Source: Bacteroidales bacterium (lineage in GTDB: Bacteria; Bacteroidota; Bacteroidia; Bacteroidales; UBA932). Taken from it: a stretch of DNA of 28,190 nucleotides. Both the position numbers and the translations under genes were made by a program. The stretch's first letter is position 1. Each line of letters starts with the position of its first letter. The notes beneath the pieces were generated by a model that saw only the letters and a program-made list of their open reading frames with translations, did not search any database and was not told the DNA's origin. The stretch covers positions 1 to 28,190 of the forward strand of contig JAEDEB010000026.1 in assembly GCA_016293535.1 (NCBI GenBank), in the 5' to 3' direction. This document shows positions 17,523-23,443 of this stretch, piece after piece.

Positions 17523-18470
17523 TCATTCCTGTGAGACAAGCACGGAATCGACATAGAGGAATACCCTCCTGTCAGTGTCAGTCTCCACCCAGAACAGCGG
17601 ATTTATGAGGTTGTCAATACGCCTGTATCCGTCAATCGCATCGGCTTTAATTCCCCTCATGTCCCAAATCCTGTCCTGGCATTGGAATTCGACATATTCT
17701 CTCAGCACCGTGTCTATCTTCAGCCTCATATATTGCCAGTTCAGCTTGCAGTCGGTCTCGTTGTAAATCAGGGCCTGTTCCCCTTCGGGAAGATCCTTGA
17801 ATCCGTCGTGGTCTCCGTTGGGATATCTTTTGCCGAACCACCACGGGTCCACGCCCTTCCTGCACCAGTCGCCCTCAAGACCGAAAGCCCAATCCTTGTC
17901 GGTAATGCCGTCCCTGGAACTTTCATACTGCCACTTCTGTTTCATTTTGCCGTCCACTGCATTCAGGTATCTCATCCCGACGTGGTATCTCTTTCCGCCT
18001 TCCTGCACGTCGAATCCCATACCGAAATCCCTTATCGAATTCTCGTGCAGTCCCGGCTGGGGCCTGTCGCCTCCGTCAACCACGTCCTGCTCGGCCGTGT
18101 ATGAGAACCAGCATTCAATCTGAAGATACCTGCAACCAGGTCTGTAGAAAGACATCCTTTTGATGGCATGTCCCAGACATCCTTCGGCTGGCTTTTCCAC
18201 GTATGGATTCGCAACAGGCCGAGTGGAGAGTTTCATGCTGAAGGTTCCGGACATTGCCCCGTGTGTGCCGGGATAGCGGAAGGTAGCAGAACTGAGCATT
18301 ACCGGCGGCCACTGGTCCTTGCAGACCAGAGTTTTCGGTACGTCGAAATCGGGATACTCCGTAAAGTTAGGCATAAGGGTCATCCATCCGTTCAGTCCGT
18401 TGTTGAACACGTCATAGCACAGTATGTTGCCCAGGGGGCTGAAACGGCTTTTCATCAGCAGCTCTTCCAT
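17523..18470 (-). CDS. Conserved-looking protein of unknown function (315 residues), beta-rich
   Basis: I do not recognise the family with confidence. The protein starts MEELLMKSRFSPLGNILCYD without an export signal. It is rich in Trp, Tyr, Phe and Gly, with segments such as NNGLNGWMTLMPNF, SFYRPGCRYLQIECWFSYT, DWAFGLEGDWCRKG and LNWQYMRLKIDTVLREYVEFQCQ. The last reads like the paired strands of a concanavalin-type jelly roll. The end (PLFWVETDTDRRVFLYVDSVLV) is also strand-like. This could be a sugar-binding or isomerase-like cupin-style protein, but no metal-binding motif stands out. It is downstream of a symporter and upstream of a dehydrogenase, so a cytoplasmic step in sugar handling is one guess. 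A second Met at residue 6 is an alternative start. The gap to the upstream gene is 35 bp. Confidence 0.7.
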   Translation of the reverse strand: MEELLMKSRFSPLGNILCYDVFNNGLNGWMTLMPNFTEYPDFDVPKTLVCKDQWPPVMLSSATFRYPGTHGAMSGTFSMKLSTRPVANPYVEKPAEGCLGHAIKRMSFYRPGCRYLQIECWFSYTAEQDVVDGGDRPQPGLHENSIRDFGMGFDVQEGGKRYHVGMRYLNAVDGKMKQKWQYESSRDGITDKDWAFGLEGDWCRKGVDPWWFGKRYPNGDHDGFKDLPEGEQALIYNETDCKLNWQYMRLKIDTVLREYVEFQCQDRIWDMRGIKADAIDGYRRIDNLINPLFWVETDTDRRVFLYVDSVLVSQE

Positions 18471-18505
18471 ATGAAAACGTTATTGTTTGGGAATGTCTTT
18501 GTAGA

Positions 18506-19435
18506 TTAATTCTTCCTATTTTTCTTTCCGCACCCGGACTTCGGCAGGGACAGCCTGTAGATGTCTGCGTTGAGGGAACTCTTTTCGGGGTCTGCATTGG
18601 TGTTTACATAGAGCCGGCCCTTGTGAATACAGACATCTTCCATCTCCTGTGGGATTTGTTCCATGAGTTCGTATCCTGCGCATATTGTCCCGCTGTCCGT
18701 ATCGAAGACCCTTAGCCTTGAAGGATAGGACGGGTCCATCTGTCCGAGTCCGAAACAGTAGTAAATCTTTCCGTCGTATGCACATCCTGCCTGCGTGAAC
18801 CATGTTTCGAAAGGAAAGATTACCTGGTCGAGTATGTCATCGGCGCCGAGGGTGACAAAGGGCCCTTCCGAGAGCGCCGGCACCCGGAATCTGGTGGCCA
18901 CGTACTGGTTATCTCCTTCGTGCGCAGTCACTGAACGTATAGTCCTCTTCTGTGCCGAAAACACCCAGAGTTCACCCCTTGCGCGGTCCACCATCCAGCT
19001 CGGAGCACCGAAAATCGTTGCATATCCCTTCTCTTCCCATCCACCGATATCAAGCGTTATGGTCTGTACAAGCTCCGACGAGAATTCCTTTCCCTTGCGG
19101 GTAATGCTTTCGACAAAGCATTTGAAGTCTATCTCTGAGCCCGGTTTACCGACAGTTACATAAAGCAGAGGAAATGAAGCTCCCTTCTTGGTCTCGATTC
19201 CGAAACTGGCATTGTTGGCGTGGTTGTCCTTCTGTGCCGATGCCAGGGCAAACTCTGCAACTGCCCCTTCCTCTGGTTTCCTGAAGTTGAACACGCGGGC
19301 ATAGCCGCCGTCCTCGAGACAGAAAATCCAGTTTCTGCAAATGTCCATACCCTGCTGAGTCCTTGAACTGCTTTCCTTGCTCAGGAATACGGAACATTCG
19401 ATGATTGCTGCAATTATCAGAGCCGTCTTTCTCAT
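18506..19435 (-). CDS. Predicted exported beta-propeller-like protein of unknown function (309 residues)
   Basis: The chosen ATG (19435-19433) overlaps the symporter stop as ATGA. The frame stays open upstream to 19774, but that extension is Arg/Cys/His-rich sequence lying inside the symporter gene, so it is not coding. The N-terminus MRKTALIIAAIIECSVFL is a signal-like hydrophobic stretch; Cys14 is in a poor lipobox. The mature part has repeated strand units: CLEDGGYARVFNF, WMVDRARGELWVFSAQKRT, QAGCAYDGKIYYCFGLGQ, RLRVFDTDSGTICAGYEL and VCIHKGRLYVNTNA. These look like blades of a beta-propeller of the kind that recites 'display value' strands. I cannot name the family. Export plus gene order suggests an envelope role in the uptake step. 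The protein ends in a Lys/Arg-rich tail (CGKKNRKN). Confidence 0.68.
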   Translation of the reverse strand: MRKTALIIAAIIECSVFLSKESSSRTQQGMDICRNWIFCLEDGGYARVFNFRKPEEGAVAEFALASAQKDNHANNASFGIETKKGASFPLLYVTVGKPGSEIDFKCFVESITRKGKEFSSELVQTITLDIGGWEEKGYATIFGAPSWMVDRARGELWVFSAQKRTIRSVTAHEGDNQYVATRFRVPALSEGPFVTLGADDILDQVIFPFETWFTQAGCAYDGKIYYCFGLGQMDPSYPSRLRVFDTDSGTICAGYELMEQIPQEMEDVCIHKGRLYVNTNADPEKSSLNADIYRLSLPKSGCGKKNRKN

Positions 19436-21210
19436 TTCCCTGTTCTGTGAATTATGCGGTAAAGCAGATATGCGCCTATGATGAGTATTATGGATATGAT
19501 GAAACCTATGACTATTCCTTTCACCTCCATCGTCTTCGCATCGCCGGCAACAAGCAGTCCCGCAAGAAGGAGGGCAATCGAGCCAAGCGTGATGCAGAAA
19601 CAGTTCACTGCAATAAGAGAATACTCCCTTGTAGCTTTCTTCATCATGACATCCGGTTCCTTGTCGGCATTCGGGTCGGTGTGGTTGCTGATGGCTTCCC
19701 AGCCCCTGTCCTCCCTGTGCCTTGCAGCGGAAATGATTTCCATAACCGAGAGTATCACTACAGGAAGCACGCAACCGGAAATGGCTTCTATCATGCTTGG
19801 CCTCAGAATTTCAGCCGGTACTGTCAATTTTGCGCTTATCCCGACTGTCCAGGTGATAATCATTGCCATTATGAGCTGGTTACCTGTGAGTCTCCTGGAG
19901 AAAAGGCCCCAGATCGACGGTATGTAGAGAGGGCACATAAGCATGGTGAGCAGGGTCACGACTACTTTCTCAGCCCCGCCGGCAAAAGGCACGGCCATCG
20001 ACAGTCCTATTATTACAAGCCCGAACACGAGAGTGAACAGCCTGCCCACCCTTATCCTTGTCTTCTCGTCGGCATTTATGTTCTCCTTGCCTTGTCCCCA
20101 TATTTCGTAGGTATAGACATTGGCATATACGTTCAGTATGCCTGAAACGTTGCTGAGCGTTGCCGAAAGCATCGCGGCGAGCATCATTCCGAGCATTCCG
20201 CGCATCAGGACAACCTTGCTCATGTTTACATATGCATGTTCCCCGTTCCAGGTCATAGTCGCTGCGTCCGCATCCAGCGCCAGCCCCGGCTCCATAACCC
20301 TGTATATCATAGTGGGAAGATACCATATCAGAGGCGTGACAAAATACAGGAATCCGATGAGGTAGGTACTCCATTTGGCATCCCTCCTTGTCGGTACGCT
20401 GATGTATCTCTGCACGAAAGGCCAGTCACCTCCTATCATCGCCACGTTCAGAAATATCCACAAGACCAGCCAAGTCCATGAATAGGACTCAGAACTCCCG
20501 GAGAAGAATCCGGGAATCTGCGAAGCCCCTTCGATGAAGGCGCCGATTCCTCCTACGGCATGGAATGAGAGCGGTATCAGGAAAATTACCACGCTGAAAA
20601 GTACACCGAACTGGATGACATCTGTCATAAGCACGGCGAGGAAGCCTCCCGCTATGGTGTAGAAGAGGGATATTCCACCCAGGATGAGTAGTGCCCACCA
20701 GATACTCAGATACCCTGGAGCGGCGTCTCCGGGAAGGCCCGTAGAGGCAAGTATGCTCCCTTGGGGAACCTTTATCAGAGCGCACATCACCACCGCAACG
20801 GCGTAAATGGCGACAGCAGTGTGGACAGCCCTCGCGACTATTCCGGATATGGTGTAGAAACTTACCGTCTTGTGCCCGAAACGCACAGTGAGGAATTCTC
20901 CCGGGGACTTGATTCTTAACTGTCTCCATTTTCCGGATATCCATTTGCCAACAATCATCGAGGCCACTCCAAGGCACATTGCGACCACAACGGCAACAAG
21001 ACCGGATTTGTAAGCCACACCTCCCCAAACGACGAAGGTGCTTGCGGAGAAGATAGTCATATATGAGGACACGCCGGACAACCACCATGATGAGTTCCTT
21101 CCTGCGATGAACATATCTTCGGAACTTTTTATCCTTCTCGACATTATAATGCTGACAGCTATGAGCCCGAGGAAGTAGATTGCAATTACCAGGTAGTCCA
21201 GTGTTACCAT
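19432..21210 (-). CDS. Sodium:solute symporter (SSS family)
   Basis: The 592-residue inner-membrane protein has the SSS layout with about 13 predicted helices. The opening MVTLDYLVIAIYFLGLIAVS and the SSEDMFIAGRNSSWWLSGVS segment are typical of the first helices. PGEFLTVRFG (104-113) and a Gly/Ala-rich core follow, and the C-terminal part carries extra helices to residue 590. Family members use the sodium gradient to import sugars, sialic acid or other small organic solutes. In this operon it would take up a monosaccharide or unsaturated uronate product from the periplasm. It is the first gene of the minus-strand unit, directly behind operator site 4 and a candidate -7 element. The ligand is unknown. 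Confidence 0.93.
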   Translation of the reverse strand: MVTLDYLVIAIYFLGLIAVSIIMSRRIKSSEDMFIAGRNSSWWLSGVSSYMTIFSASTFVVWGGVAYKSGLVAVVVAMCLGVASMIVGKWISGKWRQLRIKSPGEFLTVRFGHKTVSFYTISGIVARAVHTAVAIYAVAVVMCALIKVPQGSILASTGLPGDAAPGYLSIWWALLILGGISLFYTIAGGFLAVLMTDVIQFGVLFSVVIFLIPLSFHAVGGIGAFIEGASQIPGFFSGSSESYSWTWLVLWIFLNVAMIGGDWPFVQRYISVPTRRDAKWSTYLIGFLYFVTPLIWYLPTMIYRVMEPGLALDADAATMTWNGEHAYVNMSKVVLMRGMLGMMLAAMLSATLSNVSGILNVYANVYTYEIWGQGKENINADEKTRIRVGRLFTLVFGLVIIGLSMAVPFAGGAEKVVVTLLTMLMCPLYIPSIWGLFSRRLTGNQLIMAMIITWTVGISAKLTVPAEILRPSMIEAISGCVLPVVILSVMEIISAARHREDRGWEAISNHTDPNADKEPDVMMKKATREYSLIAVNCFCITLGSIALLLAGLLVAGDAKTMEVKGIVIGFIISIILIIGAYLLYRIIHRTGK

Positions 21211-21233
21211 TAGGAGTCCGTCTATTAATATTT

Positions 21234-21247
21234 TTGAATCGTTTCAA
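21234..21247 (-). promoter_or_regulatory. LacI-type operator, site 4
   Basis: The plus strand reads TTGAATCGTTTCAA, identical to sites 1 and 3. It lies 23 bases upstream of the symporter ATG and overlaps the expected transcription start of that unit (near 21244). Confidence 0.8.
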
Positions 21248-21250
21248 AGG

Positions 21251-21258
21251 CAAAGATA
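21251..21258 (-). promoter_or_regulatory. Candidate -7 element for the symporter operon
   Basis: The minus strand reads TATCTTTG, matching TAnnTTTG. Operator site 4 lies immediately downstream, the same geometry as at site 1. No clear -33 TTTG is visible at the usual distance. Confidence 0.5.
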
Positions 21259-21268
21259 AAATAAATTT

Positions 21269-21282
21269 TTGAAACGATTTAA
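21269..21282 (+). promoter_or_regulatory. LacI-type operator, site 5 (one-base variant)
   Basis: TTGAAACGATTTAA differs from site 2 by one base (C to T at position 12). It is 35 bp centre-to-centre from site 4 and lies between the divergent symporter and lacI promoters. It could serve autoregulation of the regulator and cooperate with site 4. Confidence 0.68.
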
Positions 21283-21305
21283 CCATATATAGAAAAATTA
21301 ATTCC

Positions 21306-21313
21306 TAATTTTG
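21306..21313 (+). promoter_or_regulatory. Candidate -7 element for the lacI-type gene
   Basis: TAATTTTG is identical to the -7 element of the susC promoter and would start transcription near 21320, 13 bases before the ATG. There is no TTTG at the proper -33 spacing, so basal expression may be modest. Confidence 0.5.
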
Positions 21314-21332
21314 CATCACATTTTTCCCAGGG

Positions 21333-22343
21333 ATGAAAAGACTTACAATAAAGGATATAGCAAAAGAAGCCGGTGTCTCGGTAGGGCTTGTTTCGATGGT
21401 GCTCAACGGTAGGGAAGGGGTGAACAGCAACACTGCCAACAGGGTGCTCGACGTGGTGAAAAGACTGAATTACACTCCCAACAAGTCGGCTTCAGCCTTG
21501 CGTATAGGTCATAAGAACACCATAGGTGTCATAACCCCTGATATTTCCAACCATTATTTCTCGGAGATATCCCGTCATATCGAGAATATTGCCTACAGTC
21601 ACGGCTATACAGTCCTTTTCGGCAGTTCCGATGACGACCCCGAAAAAATAGGCAGACTTATAGAAACTTTCAATTCTGATGGAGTAAAGGGCATCCTTTT
21701 GAGTCCCTGTGATGATTGCGAACCTGAAATCGAGAGAGCTTTGTCCCTGGGTATGAGCATAGTCTTGATGAACCGTGACTTGAACGGTCTGGAAACCGTA
21801 GGAAGGGTCATACTGGATAACGACAAGGCCATAGCCATGGCAATCGACCATCTCCTTGATAACGGATACAGGCATATTGAGGTAATCTCCAATGAAATAA
21901 AGATTTCAACCCTGCGCACGCGCGAGCAGGCGTATCTGAGGGAAATGAAACAGAGAGGGATGGAGGACATTGCCAGGATTACTTATGTCAAGGGCAATGA
22001 TAAGGATGATATTGATGCCGCTGTGAGGGCCGCATATCAAAGGGGCGCCGATGCCCTTATTGTTCCGCGTGGCTATCTTACCCTGCACGTAAGCAATGCA
22101 ATTCGCCGTGTGGGCCTGAGCATCCCCGGAGATATCGCCCTTGTCGGCTTCGACGGTGGAGATACCTACCGGATAATGACGCCCGTGATAACCCAGATGT
22201 ACCAGAACAACAGGGAAACAGCCTACGATGCCTACACGATGCTTTGCGAAATGATGTTTTCCAATGTCCCCGGTACAAGAATCGAGATAGAACCTCGCAT
22301 AGAGGTGGGCGGTTCCACCGTCCCTGACGGTCCATTGATCTAA
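21333..22343 (+). CDS. LacI-family transcriptional regulator
   Basis: The 336-residue protein has an N-terminal LacI helix-turn-helix (TIKDIAKEAGVSVGLVSMVLNG, about 5-26; here noted as its first block TIKDIAKEAGVS and second SVGLVSMVLNG), a hinge-helix region with Pro-Asn-Lys-Ser-Ala (about 50-54), and a periplasmic-binding-protein-like effector domain (about 60-336, with GVITPDISNHYFSEI, a DGVKGILLSP block and IALVGFDGGD). LacI-type regulators in this family usually bind sugars and release DNA when the ligand appears. Five copies of one LacI-like operator lie only at the divergent promoters of this window, so this protein is the obvious candidate to bind them. The inducer is presumably a breakdown product of the PUL glycan. 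It is convergent with the GH43-like gene and ends 157 bp before it. Confidence 0.93.
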   Translation: MKRLTIKDIAKEAGVSVGLVSMVLNGREGVNSNTANRVLDVVKRLNYTPNKSASALRIGHKNTIGVITPDISNHYFSEISRHIENIAYSHGYTVLFGSSDDDPEKIGRLIETFNSDGVKGILLSPCDDCEPEIERALSLGMSIVLMNRDLNGLETVGRVILDNDKAIAMAIDHLLDNGYRHIEVISNEIKISTLRTREQAYLREMKQRGMEDIARITYVKGNDKDDIDAAVRAAYQRGADALIVPRGYLTLHVSNAIRRVGLSIPGDIALVGFDGGDTYRIMTPVITQMYQNNRETAYDAYTMLCEMMFSNVPGTRIEIEPRIEVGGSTVPDGPLI

Positions 22344-22403
22344 GGATTTTTCGGTTTTACATTTGCTGCAGATGCGGCCGACGCACGGAGGCATTGTAAC
22401 GCG

Positions 22404-22452
22404 ACAAGGAGGATAATCTTCAAGTCTTGGACTTGTTGATTACCCTCCTTGT
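22404..22452. terminator. Long nested hairpin between convergent genes, possible bidirectional terminator
   Basis: Left arm 22404-22418 (ACAAGGAGGATAATC) pairs with 22438-22452 (GATTACCCTCCTTGT) over 15 positions with one mismatch. Inside the loop, CAAGTC (22421-22426) pairs perfectly with GACTTG (22430-22435). It lies between the ends of the lacI-type and GH43-like genes. No T-run follows on either strand, so a classical intrinsic terminator is not certain. A structured repeat or mRNA-stabilising element is possible. Confidence 0.5.
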
Positions 22453-22500
22453 GCTTGCAAGGTTCTGGAAATCCCCGGTATGGGGTGGTTCTCGACTTTC

Positions 22501-23418
22501 TTACTTCATTCCCGGAGTGAAGAAATCCTTAGAGATTCTTATCGTGCCGTTTCTGAACGAGTATTCTCCGATGTGGATGATTCTCGGGTGAATCTTTCCG
22601 GGGCGGTTGTGGGAGTGGAAGACTATGCGCCTCTTACCCCTTGCATCCGTGAAGAAAGCGTGATGCCCCACACCCTCGAGACCTCCTGCAAATTGCAGAA
22701 CAGGGTTCTTTTCTGACTTGACCCAAGGTCCTGTCACCGAATCGGACACGGCTACTCCTATCCCGTAGGCTGGACTCTCGTAGCTGTTGGCTGAGTAGGT
22801 CAGGTAATACTTGCCTCTGTGCCTGAGCACGAACGGCCCTTCGTTCACGGCCGGCCAGACTTTCTCCCATTCCTGGCTCATTCTCGTACAGAAAGTTTCA
22901 GTTCCCGGGACTATGCTCCTGCAATCATCCGAAAGGCGGGCGACCCAAATCTCGTTTCCGTTGTTGAAATGGACCCAGAACAGGTATGGCGTACCGTCCT
23001 CGTCTATGAACAGGTGGTTGTCAATACCCTTGTGCTCACGCAATGGCGCCTTTACCTCCTGACGGAAAGGGCCCAGCGGCGAATCGGACTCGGCGATGCA
23101 TATATGTTCCTCTGCCGAATACAACATCAGGTACCTGTCTCCTACCTTGTAGACTTCCGGAGCCCAGAAGAAATAATTCCCGAAACTGTCGTCCTTGTTC
23201 AGGGCAAGGTACATTCCCTCTCCGTCTCCCGGCCATTCCCACTCCTTCATGTCGCGGGAAACAGCCACAGGAATCCCGTTGTCGCTGCCGGTGCCGTAAA
23301 GATAGTAGGTACCGTCATCATACAGGATGAAGGGGTCGGCGAGCGGAATGACATCGGCTTTCTGTGCAAATGCGACGCAGCTCAAAGACAGCGCAACCAG
23401 GATAGAAGCAGCTTTCAT
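22501..23418 (-). CDS. GH43-like glycoside hydrolase, exported
   Basis: The 305-residue protein is a five-bladed beta-propeller hydrolase of the GH43 type. The three expected acidic residues are visible: Asp28 in ADPFILYDDGTYYLYGTG (general base), Asp133 in GIDNHLFIDEDGTPYLFW (pKa modulator) and Glu193 in NEGPFVLRHRGKYYLTYS (general acid). A cleavable signal peptide (MKAASILVALSLSCVAFAQ) indicates periplasmic location. GH43 enzymes act mostly on arabinofuranosides, xylosides or galactosides, so it probably trims a side sugar. It contains only the catalytic propeller and no accessory binding module. It is last in the unit GH97-GH116-GH43, 25 bp after GH116. Confidence 0.92.
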   Translation of the reverse strand: MKAASILVALSLSCVAFAQKADVIPLADPFILYDDGTYYLYGTGSDNGIPVAVSRDMKEWEWPGDGEGMYLALNKDDSFGNYFFWAPEVYKVGDRYLMLYSAEEHICIAESDSPLGPFRQEVKAPLREHKGIDNHLFIDEDGTPYLFWVHFNNGNEIWVARLSDDCRSIVPGTETFCTRMSQEWEKVWPAVNEGPFVLRHRGKYYLTYSANSYESPAYGIGVAVSDSVTGPWVKSEKNPVLQFAGGLEGVGHHAFFTDARGKRRIVFHSHNRPGKIHPRIIHIGEYSFRNGTIRISKDFFTPGMK

Positions 23419-23443
23419 ATCGTCCTTTCAGTTTTGAACAGGC

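Noticed and set aside
19436..19774. Upstream extension of the 309-residue gene to 19774
   Set aside because: It lies inside the symporter gene in another frame, and its Arg/Cys/His-rich composition is that of an antisense or shadow frame. The ATGA overlap at 19435 gives a natural start with a signal peptide.
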